DNA of 64,000 nucleotides. Origin: Melastoma dodecandrum (taxonomy: Eukaryota; Streptophyta; Magnoliopsida; Myrtales; Melastomataceae). Each line of letters begins with the position of its first letter. The stretch's first letter is position 1. The notes beneath the pieces are model-generated. The model was not told where the DNA came from and did not search any database. It worked only from the letters and a program-made list of their open reading frames with translations. The stretch lies in assembly GCA_029817715.1 (NCBI GenBank), contig JARUPY010000190.1, forward strand, positions 3,224,001 through 3,288,000, read 5' to 3'. A program made the translations under genes and the position numbers. Below are positions 1 to 10,280 of this stretch, piece by piece.

Positions 1-183
1 GTCGGGGGAGGAATTGTCAGTGGGTCTGGTTTGTGAGGTGGAATATCATGCAGTGTTGAGTAAGACAACAACAAATAATGCATGCATGCATGCTTTATAG
101 GGGAGGTGGTGGAGTCAATTATCAGTGAATGTGTGATGTCGAGGAACAAAAATTGGGATTCCACTCCTCTTCTTTTGGGGGGT

Positions 184-208
184 GGGGGGGGGGGGGGGGG
201 GGGGGGGG
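184..208. repeat. Homopolymer G run
   Basis: A run of 25 G, preceded by six G and one T at 177-183. It could form a G-quadruplex on the plus strand and is likely to vary in length or be misassembled. No gene is recognised in the first 430 bases. Confidence 0.9.
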
Positions 209-429
209 CTCATCATTTCTCTCTGAATTTTGCTCTTAGACGTTGGACTCGGTTGGGACAATGTTCATGACAGAGTGAGATCTCCCCTCCCAGACCCTCC
301 CCAAAGTCTTACATCGCTATCAACCACCATTGACCCAGAAAGTGGAGCACTTGAAATATTCGTGGGAGGCAGAACCCAGTTCTATGATCTCTCATATCCA
401 TTTGCTCGAACAACCTAAGTCGACCATGA

Positions 430-1024
430 CAAATGGTATTTGGTCAAAGTTGCAATAAGTGATGCAATATCCCCCATAATCTACGTTAGATTGGCTGTCA
501 GGGTTACGATTGCTCGCCCTTACGGTGAAGTGATGACGGAGATTGGTTACAAGAGCTACGATTGCTCACTCTGATGGTGGAAGTGAAGACCAAGAACCTT
601 TGCGAGTTCATCCAGGTCAGGGTCTAGACGTCTGTTAACTAAAATTAAAGGGAGATGATCAATGTAAATGTATCTGAGTTTGATTATCGTGTCTCACTAA
701 ATTAATGTTTGGGATGTTTGACACGTTCTCAAAGTATCTCCTCCCTTTTATACTGAATCTTAGTGTGCTTATGATGTTTGACACGTTCTCAGAGTATCTT
801 CCCAGATCGTTGTCTAACTGATTTCCAAAAATCTCGGTAATAAATTAATCCTGATAGACATGGCGTTTGCCCACGTCGTCTATCAGTCTGGACTCACGTA
901 GACTCAACGTCCTCCCTCGTAGACTTGACATAAATCCATGCTTTCTCTTTGGTCTAATGGGCCCCAACACCACTCCGTACGGGCCATACTTAATTTAGGC
1001 CCAAAATATTCCGTCATGTCAACG
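430..1024 (-). mobile_element. Diverged LTR of the GTAGAC-repeat retroelement family
   Basis: This stretch resembles, in the same order, the LTRs at 48932-50146, 51415-52645 and 52913-59900: a 'tacgattgctcactc' motif, 'gacacgttctca', short 'cacgtagactcaacgtc / ctcgtagacttgaca' units near 893-930, and an end close to 'aggcccaaaatattccgtcatgtcaacg' (the others end 'gctatgtcaaca'). It stops at about 1024, exactly where NLR coding sequence begins, so it probably inserted into that gene. The left boundary is unclear and the element may continue beyond the window. Strand follows the family's sense strand. Confidence 0.5.
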
Positions 1025-1615
1025 CCTTCATCACCTCTTGAACAAATGTAGTTTTCCAACACCCCCAATCGCCATTTACATCCACAACGGAATTAACTTC
1101 CGAGCCTCCATCCCACAGGTACCCGATAATCTCTCCCTTCTCGTGGACTCTCCCGATGAACGGGATCTCTTGCGCTTCCAGGACCTCCTGAACCTCGGCC
1201 GAAATGCTACAGATGATGCAGATAAGTGGATCTGTCGGACCTCGAAGGCGCCCTGCGATGGCCCGAAGCTCCCGGAGAATCCTCCATCCGAACCAACAAC
1301 TTTCTACGTGCCGGAAGAGGCGGCGTAGCTTTCCATCCCGCAGCCACAAGGGTTCCTCCACGGACAGATCCTCGAGCAGGTCCTCCGCATAATAAACGGC
1401 ATCCTTGAGCTCTCTCTAGTCCCATCCTGCAGTTGAAAGCTATAAAGGAACTTCCTTTCTACCTCGGGCAAGACCCCCTGAACGGAAGACAAGAGGTCGT
1501 GGATCTCTCGGAGTTGAGCTTCAACTCCCCATTGAGGACCGAGCGTCGCGATCGAGCCTTCCCTCAAACTCCGAAGCAAGTCGTCAACCAAGACAGTCCC
1601 CACAGCTGCAGCCAT
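1025..1615 (-). pseudogene. NLR N-terminal fragment (CC domain to P-loop)
   Basis: On the minus strand the start MAAAVGTVLVDDLL at 1615 matches the N termini of the other NLR copies. A frameshift near 1420-1440 (after LQDGT) moves the frame; the coiled coil then continues (LRDGKLRRLFRHVES) to a P-loop reading GDWGCWKTT, where the usual G before K is W. The fragment ends after VQEVMKA at the LTR junction near 1024. NB-ARC beyond the P-loop and all LRRs are missing, so it cannot encode a working receptor. Confidence 0.85.
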
Positions 1616-1639
1616 TTGTTGCTCCACCTCCGTTCGTCT

Positions 1640-1800
1640 TAGTTGGGTTTGATGAAGAGAAGACAGTCGGCGGGGGGTTCTCTTGGTCCCATATATATTT
1701 TATTTGAAATGGAAGAAGAAGAAGAAGGCCGACTTACCTAAAGCAGTTTTGGATTATACCCAAAATGATAATTAATATGACTCGGAACAAAAGACTAGAG
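1640..1800 (-). promoter_or_regulatory. Conserved NLR 5' flank
   Basis: Read on the minus strand, this matches the DNA upstream of the NLR start at 48161 (47885-48160): 'ttttgttccgagtcatattaattatc', 'ccaaaactg', and a stretch with 'gggacc' and 'cttctcttcatc'. Two copies in opposite orientation keeping the same spacing to the ATG suggests promoter and 5'UTR carried along by duplication. No experimentally known element is identified. From 1801 to 1936 I see nothing further. Confidence 0.5.
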
Positions 1801-1936
1801 AATTAGACCCAACACCTAAATTATCGATTGAGATCAGCCTGTTTGAGTTATAGTAAATTATAATTGTGACACCAGATATTTAAGTCTCATATATATGACC
1901 CTGATTAATCCTTTATGCGGATTCGACTGAGAACAA

Positions 1937-2351
1937 CAATCTTTTCAAGGCTCTGTAGATCGTCAGGCACCGGAGGCTTTTAAGGCCTTGCAGTTCCGTC
2001 ACTACGTTTCCCTGCTTATTCCTTGGACAGATCGAGAGCCTTGCAGTTCAGACGGAGAGCGTTTCCAGCGTCCCGAGATGACTGATTCCCGGAATGAAAG
2101 AGACCAGAGAATGACAGCTCCCAATGTGAAGTTCCTTGAGACTGGTAAGACCTCGAAGCCATTCCTCCGGCAAGTGATCAAGAAGCTCAATATTTTCCAG
2201 ACGTAATGTCTTCAGGTTAGGAATTTGACAAGGATGCCTGAATAACTCTTCACTTACATTCACCAGAGTCAGCTTCAAGAGATGTGGGATCATTGGCAGG
2301 GAGTTCAACTTGGTGCAGTCCTTGATGCATAATGAAGAGAGGTTTCCCAAA
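1937..2351 (-). pseudogene. NLR LRR fragment fused to hydrolase exon
   Basis: The minus strand encodes leucine-rich repeats nearly identical to residues in the 6134-9355 NLR (NLSSLCIKDCTKLNSLP, LKTLRLENIELLDHLPEEW, LKELHIGSCHSL). The LRR frame shifts near 2050 and ends near 1937 without the usual C terminus. At 2351/2352 it joins exon 2 of an alpha/beta-hydrolase gene with no intervening DNA. The hydrolase frame enters the LRR sequence out of phase and stops at 2250. Confidence 0.85.
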
Positions 2352-3319
2352 TTCTTGATCCAATAGATCATATTTTGGATTGTATTCAGCCCTGCAGTCC
2401 ATAAATGAATATATCATGATTTTCAGAAGCAAACAACATCATGAATACAAATGATTGACCCCCGACAGGGAAACTTTCCCTAGAAATCTTCTGAATGCTA
2501 TTTATTATTCGGATATCAAGATCTGACCCCATAATTTAAGGTCCCTACATTGCAAGATCATTACAAAGGATCGATATAAATTCTTCCTGTTTATAGAACA
2601 TAAACTCCCCGCCCTTTCAGAACTTCCTATAAATTGACCATCGACTGAACGAAAGTAAGCTGACATTGCAACATTGCAATCGCGGAGAAGCTTCACATCA
2701 TTTGAGGGAAAACCATGGCTTGGGGAGAAAAACCAGTTTAACTAGCCTAATAAACTCGCAGAACCATACTACTTCATTGAATGCAATCACATAACAAACG
2801 ACCGAAAGAACAAAATCCTCAAAATTTACAAGTTTCTCAGCCGAATGGACTAATGATTCACTACTTCGCAAGCAGAAGAAGCTAATTCAGAGACTTTAAA
2901 ATTGATTTTCAAACTTCTGTCTTGCCCACACAGCTGAACTTCCTGGGAAGTCAAATGCTTGAGATGACCAGGAATTCAAGATTGTGGAGGAGGACGCACA
3001 CATTCTCCGACATATCTCTCAATTACCATAACTCTGAATCAGAGGATCTACTTCGTTCACGCCACCTCATCAGCCAAAGGATTCAATCAAACGCGGATTC
3101 TCACAAACCGAGCAAAAACTAATTCCTAATTCTGCCAAAAGCAAACCCTCCGCCCTCGCTTCCTTGGATCCAAACCGCAACCAACGCAATTCCACCCTAA
3201 CAATCTTGGGGAACAGCCCTAAACGATCGCCGAACGACGGAGGCGAGAGATGCCTAGACGAGGACTTAAATTTTCGTTTACCTCGGGGGACGAATGATGA
3301 AGTTGACGAGCTGATCCAT
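2352..3319 (-). pseudogene. 5' end of alpha/beta-hydrolase gene (exon 1, intron 1, start of exon 2)
   Basis: Exon 1 (3319-3282) encodes MDQLVNFIIRPPR and ends at a GT donor (gtaaacg). Intron 1 runs to a CTGCAG acceptor at 2392-2397. Exon 2 begins at 2391 with AEYNPKYDLLDQEF. From memory this is the conserved N terminus of a widespread plant serine-aminopeptidase-like alpha/beta hydrolase family. Only about 40 bases of exon 2 remain before the NLR junction, so the catalytic triad is lost. The native promoter and 5'UTR (about 3320-3500) appear to be kept, so a short chimeric transcript is possible. In minus-strand order the junction is hydrolase, then LRR. Confidence 0.8.
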
Positions 3320-3499
3320 GTGATCCTCTCTTTCTCTCCCCAAGGGTCGAAGGAATCTGGCGGTTATAGAGAGAGCGAGAGAGAGGAGAGGAACGGTTCG
3401 TGGAAGGAAGCTTTGAATAAAGAGTGGTTGAAGGGGGAGATGGCCGGCGGCGGCGGAGATGGCGGACGGCGGCGGCCGTGGCCATTGGGAGGTTGACGA

Positions 3500-3779
3500 A
3501 AAAGAGGAAAGTTATATTTTTAATTAAAAGAACGTGTTTACAAGCCTGTCTTCGTTTTTCTCTCTTCTCTTTTGCTAAAAAAGTATAAATTTAAATTCGA
3601 GGTTTTCCACTGTAAATATGACCTGCTTTCCCTGCCGAAATCAATGGCCACATCACTTTGATTTATGCTTAGAATAATTCAAGCATGGGACATTAGTTAG
3701 GTGAAGTTGAGACTTCAACAGTTGCAGGTTACATGGCATCCGTCTAACGAAATACAAATAAGTTACATTGTGGGGGGAT
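3500..3779. other. Intergenic spacer and SPC24 3' flank
   Basis: AT-rich DNA between the hydrolase 5' region and the SPC24 stop codon. The last 100-150 bases are probably SPC24 3'UTR. No ORF of note. Confidence 0.5.
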
Positions 3780-5764
3780 TCATAGGCCGACGCTGACCGA
3801 TTTTACCCTGTCCTCCTGCTCGTCTATCATCCTCCAAATGCATTCGCAAGCGTCCGGGCTCGTGGAATCGAACTGGAATCGTTCCACCACGTTTTTCTTC
3901 CTGTCAACGATATCTGACGTTTCGACCGGAGAGAGTCAAGGAAAAGAGAATCCTAAAAATAGGAAGAGATCAGTTGAATCCGAGGAAGGAAGCAAAGATA
4001 AAGGATACATCCAGAGACGTTGAAGTCATCTGTGAGGTTGGGGATGACGGTGGTGACAGAAGCGTACATCGAAAGCATCATCCTGCAATACGGACAAGAC
4101 ATAAGGTTCTTACCAAAGTAATGTGGCACTACCTTGAAAAATTGAAGTATATTCCTAAACCTATTATCCTATTCTGAAATCCAAGGCCCTCTTGGCTCAA
4201 GGAAAACTTTCATTGAAAGATAGTAGATGTCTCCTTCTTCACATTAATTCATTCAACCTAGCAACTTCCCATACAGATGGCCCCTCACTTAGGGAGACCC
4301 GTGGAACTAGCTCACCTAACAAAAAAGGTTACCAACTCATCCATCAAAAGGCCATGTTTAATGTGTCCTAGGCACAAGAAGCTTACTGTTCCTGGAGCTC
4401 TTGTTTTTCTAGCCTCTTCAGGGCGCGTTCCCGATCTTCAATAGAAGCCCTTTGCTGGTCAAGATCTTTGATTTCGTTTGCAATCACTGTGTTAAAAAAA
4501 GGGGAAAAAGTAAAATCAGCCACCAAACTTTCAAGGTGATTTATCAGTAGAACATATGGTCACCATCTCTATATATCAAATAAGAGCGATTTAAACACGT
4601 ATCTGTTCTCCTCAATCAGCATTTTTTCCTTTCTAAGCACCTCATCCAACTCGTTTTGGAGCATGTCTATTGCTGAATCAGAAACCACTTCTGCTCTTGC
4701 AACTTCTGTCTTCTCCTTGCATGACTCAATCTTCCTCTGAAGATCTGCAGCACTTCTTAATTTCAGAATTCAAACACAATGCAGTGAGGAACATGGTATT
4801 CAATCGGGTCAACCTGGTCAATCAGCGACGAGATGACTGAAAAGCAAATCCATTGACTCCGTCCCAAGTGTTAACGGAATCATTAGTGAAGGCCAATAAA
4901 AACCAAATGCCTTTGTAAATAAGGCACCCTGAATGTTTTCTTTTAAAAGAAATACAGAGAAGTAAATCACAATAAGAGGACCAAATCAGTCGCCAGCGCC
5001 AAATCTTCAGCTGGGACTAAGAACCAAACGGATCTAAGGAAAAGGGTTCTCGGGACTTAATTAATAGCTTGCAAATAAACCGGGTGCCTCTCCTCATAAT
5101 CAGACACAAAGGACATGCAAATAATATGCAATTTTCACTTAAAGCCTGCAGAACAAGGACGAAGAAAAGAAAGATTGATTCGCTCTTGGCGGTCCAACAT
5201 TATATCTAGCCTCGAAGCTCAGCCACCCTTTTTCATCCTAGCCCAAGTCTCGAAGTCGCTTCCACTCATTTAGCAACCCATGATCCGAACGGATACATAT
5301 ATTGACTGTTGAACATTTTATTAAAACCTTACAAGAACTAATTCTGGCCAAACATTAGAGTCCAATTGCAACCGCTAAACAGTCCAAACCATTCACTATT
5401 GACCCGCTCACAAGCAGAATCCGAACCCTGAAAGTTCATCCGCTAGACAAGATGAGGGCATAACTCGCACTGTTCCAGCACTCCCCCCCCCCCCCCCCCC
5501 CCCGGGGGGGTAACCCAATCGAAATGAAATTAAACCCTCCAACTAGCCGAATCAAGAGGAACATGAAAATATAAAACGATTCCGACCTTGGATCGAGGAC
5601 GAGAGGCGGTCGAGGTCGGCGAGGGAGGAAGCACGGAGGGAGTCGGACCCGCGGAGGAGATCGGAGAGGCCGGCCACGTCCTTGTCGTCCCTGAGCACAG
5701 AACCGAGGTCGTCGCAGTAGGAGAACAGCTGGTCCAAATCGATCTGCCCGCCCTTCGTCTCCAT
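3780..5764 (-). CDS. SPC24: SPC24-like kinetochore protein, five exons
   Basis: Minus-strand exons assemble into a plant SPC24-like protein, a subunit of the NDC80 complex that links centromeric chromatin to microtubules. Exon 1 (5764-5587) is METKGGQIDLDQLFSYCDDL...SSIQ. Exon 2 (4744 to about 4600) is coiled coil: DLQRKIESCKEKTEVARAEV. Exon 3 (4486-4387) gives VIANEIKDLDQQRASIEDRE. Exon 4 (4082 to about 4030) gives MMLSMYASVTTVIPNLTDD. Exon 5 (about 3930-3780) gives IVDRKKNVVERFQFD and the stop. The order and the LSMYASVT and IVDR motifs fit the family. Exons 1, 3 and 4 have GT/AG borders, but no GT donor at the end of exon 2 (near 4600) joins exon 3 in frame, so the gene may be damaged or spliced differently. 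The fourth intron is short and its borders are unresolved. Confidence 0.75.
5483..5510. repeat. C21-G7 homopolymer junction in SPC24 intron 1
   Basis: Twenty-one C followed by seven G. The duplicate copy near 16245 has only a short 'catcctccccaaccc', so the run expanded after the duplication or is an assembly artefact. Confidence 0.85.
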
Positions 5765-5889
5765 CTATGGAAGGAAAAAGGGAAAGCCGCGAGCGGATTT
5801 ACGGAAGAAACAGAGATGAAAGAAAGAAAGAAAGAAGGAAAGAAGCGTGCGGGGTTTCGGTCATTTAGAAGGATGTTGGATTAATTACA

Positions 5890-6133
5890 AAATAGTACAA
5901 AAGTTTAAACTTATTCAAATATGATCCTTCCTTTCTCATATCATTATCAATTGAGTAACAAGATCACTGTCGCTTAAATAATACTACTAATTAATTAATT
6001 CATACTAGAAAAAAGATACAATCACTCCTGTCAAAAAGGCTACTTAGACACCATCTGCCGCGCCAGAACTGTTTGAAGGAGGTCGTCGGAGATAAACAAT
6101 AAAGAAACTTTCCCTCTTGTTTTTTGTTTTTCT
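5890..6133. other. Spacer between SPC24 and NLR
   Basis: AT-rich DNA between the SPC24 5' end and the NLR 3' end, duplicated at 16510-16740. Minus-strand transcripts of the NLR would end here. No ORF. Confidence 0.5.
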
Positions 6134-9100
6134 TCAGAGCCGGTGAGATGGTCTACCTCCGTGTGTTGTTGATTCCCCCCTTCTCATTTGACTCTCCATG
6201 AGTGGGCATCCAACAATTGTGAGTTTCTTTGGGTAGCTACTGTTGAATTGATGTATACCTTCAGGCAATGATGCTAGCCTAGGGCAGTGAATCAGTTCCA
6301 GCAGTTTCAGCGATTGTAGGCTCCCAATCCACTCCGGTAGCACCACCAGTTTCGGACATGATCTTATGCAGAGGAATCTCAGAGTAGCAACATGTGATAG
6401 CCACTTGGGAAGATGCTCCATTTTAGAGGCCTTGTAGATCGTTAGGCTCTGGAGGTTTTTAAGGCCTTGCAGTTCCGTCACGGCGTTGCCCTGCTCATCC
6501 GTGGACAGATCAAGCTCCTTACAGTTGCAGACGGAAAGCGTTTCTAGCTTCCCGAAATGACTGATTCCCGGCATGAAAGAGAGCAGAGAATGACAGCTCC
6601 CAATGTGAAGTTCCTTGAGACTGGTAAGACCTCGAAGCCATTCCTCCGGCAAGTGATCGAGAAGCTCAATATTTTCCAGACGTAAAGTCTTCAGGTTAGA
6701 AAGTTGACAAGGATGCCCATATAACTCTTCACTTACATTCACCAGAGTCAGCTTCAACAGATGTGGGATCATTGGCAGGGAGTTCAATTTCATGCAGTCC
6801 TTGATGCATAATGAAGAGAGGTTTCCGAAGGGCTGTGCACCATCGGCATCCTCCGGCAGGCTTTGTCCTGAACCTGACTCCATATGTTCAAGATCTCGCA
6901 ACCCCTGAATTGTCAACTTCTTCAGACGAGGTAGATGGCCAATCAAGGGGAGATACATGCAATTTTCGCATCCGATCAACGCAATCTCAACTAGATTTGG
7001 CAAGTGAGTCGAGAGTCGCACCATCCATTCGGGAAACTGGGAACCCCCATAGCCATGGATTCTGAGTCCTTTCAGATTCGGGTGCGGCTGGAGCTTCTCT
7101 AATAATGATGTATCTGTCGGTGGATTCACGAATCGTAGTTCAACAGACTCTAAATATCTTTTCTTATCCAGCAATCCTTCCGATCCTTCGTCCATGAGCT
7201 CTTCATCGTAATAGCCCAGGTTTCTGATTTTGAGGCTTCCACTGAGATCGTTCAGCTTACAAAGATCAGTGAGGCCAGCGGAATCAGGTTTTTTGCTTGA
7301 ATCATCAGGAGGCAAGATGAAGTCGGTGAGTATGTTGAGGCATTTCAATTTGCAGAGTCCCCTTGGAATGAGAAACAATTTCCAGCAGCCGTCGATATGG
7401 AGATGCCTGAGAGCGGACAAGTTATTCATTTCATGGGGCAATTCCGTGAGGGAAGAGCAACCCGAGAACTTGAGGGTTTGCAAGTTCCGCAGTCCGGTGA
7501 TCGCTGGAGGAAGCATTTGGAGCGTGCCGTTGCCAGAGAGATCGAGGTATCTCAAATGCTTCAGCTTCCAAACACCTTCCGACAACACATTTGACTTCAC
7601 ATTATGGAGATCCAACACAAGCATGCCTTTTCTCTTGGGGTTTAGTTTGGGGATGAGACGGCGGTACATTTTCCTCAGTTTTGTGCGGTTTTCCTCGAAA
7701 TGAAGAAAGGTTCGCAGCTTGTCGTCTGGGAAATCATCGGGCCACCCAGTTATCGGATAATATATAATTGATAGATGTCGAGCATATCGTCGCGCATAGT
7801 AACCCACCATTAAATCAACAGGGTAAGCCAGACACTCCCAACCAGAGATGGAAGCAGCCAATTCTTGGGCATAGGGATGCAGAGTGACAGAATTTACCTT
7901 CCCAAAAATATTGGATTTCTTATCTCGGAGCAGCTCTTCCATGAGTAGTAGATCCAAGTAACGGTAGGCGATATCCTCCAACGGCCGACGGTCATCTGCG
8001 TCATGGTCGTTGTTGATAAATCCAAGGGATATCCAGAGCTCGGCCAGGGTATGAGGGTTGATGGGGTGACCCCTTGGGAACAAGAAACACAGGGCGAAGC
8101 ACTGTTTAATCCTTGGGGGAAGATTGATGTAACTCTTCCCTACCCGACTTGTTAAATCACCGTACGGATAACCTCCACGAAGCAAACGAGAGAATTCCAG
8201 AGGTGACATGTTAAGAACACGTGTCCAATCCTTAACAGCAGCAGGAGGAGGTTGGAGGGACAAGTTACCTCCCACTGCCTTTATCTTCCTCGGATTCCCC
8301 CAACATTCATCAATCATATCTCCAGCGATTTCAAGGAATTGAGGGTTGTTGAATAAATTATGATATCCCTCCCTTCCTTGGGAAGCTGTTTCCCTTAGTA
8401 ATACGAGAGCGTCTTCCCTATTCATCCTTCCAAGATAGAGATGAGGCCGCTCTGAAAAAGATGAAACCGTCACCACGAGGATTTTGCTCCCACTGGCAAC
8501 TCCTCCCTCCAGCAAACTCCTGAAGCTTGAAAACCCCTCTGAACGCGAATCACTTTCACGCATATTGTCGAGAACGAAGAGGTACCTCTTGGTATCATCG
8601 AGAAGCCTCGCTAACAGATGAATTGACTGCTCCCATCCAAACACCTCCCCCTCTTCCTCATCTTCCTCTTCCCTTATACTACCTATGATTTCCTGTGCCA
8701 CCCTGTTCGTGTCAAAGTGAGGAGACACATTAACCCATATTTTAAAATCAAAATACCCGCTCACCCTTAAATCCTTCATCACCTCCTGAACAAGTGCGGT
8801 TTTCCCACACCCCTCTTCGCCACATACTTGCATAACAGAATCACCTCCGAGCCTCCATCCAACAGGAACCTGATAATCTCTTCTCTTCTCGTTGGCTCTC
8901 CCGACGAACGGGATCTCGCGCGCTTCCAGGCCATCCTGAACCTCAGTCGGAATGCTACGGATGATGCCGATAAGTGGATCTGTCAGACCTCGAAGGCGAC
9001 CTGCAATGGCCCGAAGCTCCCGGCGCATCCTCCATCCGAACCAATAACTTTCTACGTGCCGGAAGAGGCGGCGGAGCTTTCCATTCCGCAGCCGTAAGGG

Positions 9101-9355
9101 CTCCTCCAAGGACAGCTCCTCCAGCGGGTCCTCCGCGTCATAAACAGCATCCTTGAGCTTTGCAACCCATTCCTGCAGCTCTAAACTACGCCCATACTTC
9201 CTTTCACCCTGGGGCAATGCCCCCTGGACGGAAGACAAGAGGTCGTGGATCTCTCGGAGCTGAGCTTCAACTCCCCATTGAGGACCAAGCTCCATCCCTT
9301 GAGATAGCTTCCGAAGCAAGTCATCCACGACGACGGCCACAACGGCGGCTGCCAT
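6134..9355 (-). CDS. CC-NBS-LRR (NLR) resistance-type protein, single exon
   Basis: An intronless minus-strand ORF of 1073 codons from the Met at 9355; the frame is open 21 codons further up, but the paralogues all begin MAAAVV, so this start is preferred. Order: coiled coil with a YDAED motif (about residues 1-150); NB-ARC with P-loop GEEGCGKT (about 177-186), kinase-2 RYLFVLDN (about 258), RNBS-D CFALCFLFPRG (about 420) and an MHD-position LHPYAQEL (about 492); then LRRs from about 570 to the end. Such proteins act in the cytoplasm as intracellular immune receptors, switching by nucleotide exchange. Oddities: kinase-2 has DN for DD, the GLPL site reads GNPR, and the MHD Asp is replaced by Pro. 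Residues about 157-170 are read in a shifted frame between two compensating indels. It is the longest open NLR here and the likely template for nearby fragments. Confidence 0.85.
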   Translation of the reverse strand: MAAAVVAVVVDDLLRKLSQGMELGPQWGVEAQLREIHDLLSSVQGALPQGERKYGRSLELQEWVAKLKDAVYDAEDPLEELSLEEPLRLRNGKLRRLFRHVESYWFGWRMRRELRAIAGRLRGLTDPLIGIIRSIPTEVQDGLEAREIPFVGRANEKRRDYQVPVGWRLGGDSVMQVCGEEGCGKTALVQEVMKDLRVSGYFDFKIWVNVSPHFDTNRVAQEIIGSIREEEDEEEGEVFGWEQSIHLLARLLDDTKRYLFVLDNMRESDSRSEGFSSFRSLLEGGVASGSKILVVTVSSFSERPHLYLGRMNREDALVLLRETASQGREGYHNLFNNPQFLEIAGDMIDECWGNPRKIKAVGGNLSLQPPPAAVKDWTRVLNMSPLEFSRLLRGGYPYGDLTSRVGKSYINLPPRIKQCFALCFLFPRGHPINPHTLAELWISLGFINNDHDADDRRPLEDIAYRYLDLLLMEELLRDKKSNIFGKVNSVTLHPYAQELAASISGWECLAYPVDLMVGYYARRYARHLSIIYYPITGWPDDFPDDKLRTFLHFEENRTKLRKMYRRLIPKLNPKRKGMLVLDLHNVKSNVLSEGVWKLKHLRYLDLSGNGTLQMLPPAITGLRNLQTLKFSGCSSLTELPHEMNNLSALRHLHIDGCWKLFLIPRGLCKLKCLNILTDFILPPDDSSKKPDSAGLTDLCKLNDLSGSLKIRNLGYYDEELMDEGSEGLLDKKRYLESVELRFVNPPTDTSLLEKLQPHPNLKGLRIHGYGGSQFPEWMVRLSTHLPNLVEIALIGCENCMYLPLIGHLPRLKKLTIQGLRDLEHMESGSGQSLPEDADGAQPFGNLSSLCIKDCMKLNSLPMIPHLLKLTLVNVSEELYGHPCQLSNLKTLRLENIELLDHLPEEWLRGLTSLKELHIGSCHSLLSFMPGISHFGKLETLSVCNCKELDLSTDEQGNAVTELQGLKNLQSLTIYKASKMEHLPKWLSHVATLRFLCIRSCPKLVVLPEWIGSLQSLKLLELIHCPRLASLPEGIHQFNSSYPKKLTIVGCPLMESQMRRGESTTHGGRPSHRL

Positions 9356-9419
9356 TTGATCCTCCTTCTCCGGTGGATGGAGAATTGGGGACTTGAGAGA
9401 GAGGGCGGACGTAACCAAC

Positions 9420-10280
9420 CAAATAAAAAAGCACTTGGGGGGTTATAACGGTGTGTTAGGATTGCGAAGAATAATACGAAAAAGAAAAGAATGGAAAGAA
9501 AAAGTTTGAATGATGAGAGAGGGCATTTTATCAGGCCTCGTGTTTTTCATCGTTTTCATCCCTTTCCACGGTGTCTAAAAACAGTCTAAGTGTTCAAACC
9601 AGCCGTTTATTTGCTTTTTACTTTTTTTTAATCTATATTTTTTATTTTATTTTTTTCTTTTCTCTTTTGCTTTTCTATTTTTATTTCTTTTTATGTATTT
9701 TTATTTTCGTCTTATATTTTGCTTTTCCTTTTTTGCCTCTCTCTTTTCCGTTTGTATTTGTATTGTGTTTCTTTTCTCAATATAACTCTACCATGGTCTG
9801 GCAGCTCCCAACAAATCTTGATTTTTTTTTGTTTTATTTTTTCTTCTTTTTTATTTTTTATTATTCATTCATTTTCTCTATAAAGTTTACTAGGAAACAA
9901 AAATACGACGTTATGATTATAAGAGGGGGAGCGGGGGGAGGGTTAGAGAGTCGATGTTTGAAGGATGTACTTAAGTTTAAAAGCTAACTACGATTTCAAG
10001 TTTTTAAATATCCGAAATACAGTACTCAAGTCACAATTTCAAAACGCGACTTAAGGACTATATTTTGAGGATTTGAAAACTCGAAATCGTTGTCTGTAAA
10101 TTGCGAAGTAACTGTAATTCCATACAATTATCTGTGTATGTCCGTTGGTTCGTCGATTGTGTCCAACGAGGGTAGGGAGTTGGCTTTTTTTGTCTCCAAA
10201 CTACATATTTGGCTTACATTGAAAAAAAAAAAACTACCTGAAATGAACCAGTTTTCGGAGACTTCCCAAAGTTGATTGAG
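9420..10280. repeat. T-rich NLR upstream flank, duplicated
   Basis: Long pyrimidine stretches (9610-9870) end in 'ttctcaatataactct', followed by low-copy sequence. Similar blocks occur at 14300-14823, about 45930-46160 and 61090-61440, usually on the 5' side of NLR coding DNA, so it is probably an ancestral flank that travels with NLR duplications. Phe-rich ORFs here are compositional only. The 9588-9614 stretch recurs at 11548-11575. Confidence 0.6.

Noticed and set aside
3164..3496. Plus-strand 110-codon ORF
   Set aside because: Antisense to the hydrolase first exon and 5'UTR, which explain the region better.
7230..7703. Plus-strand ORF opposite the NLR (and similar ones at 42315-42615, 60815-61094)
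   Set aside because: Shadow of conserved LRR coding on the minus strand. Conservation follows the LRR frame.
9571..9987. Phe/Tyr-rich membrane-protein-like ORFs (also 14271-14603, 45794-46156, 61117-61420)
   Set aside because: They come from T-rich DNA, differ between duplicated copies and show frame breaks, so they are compositional.
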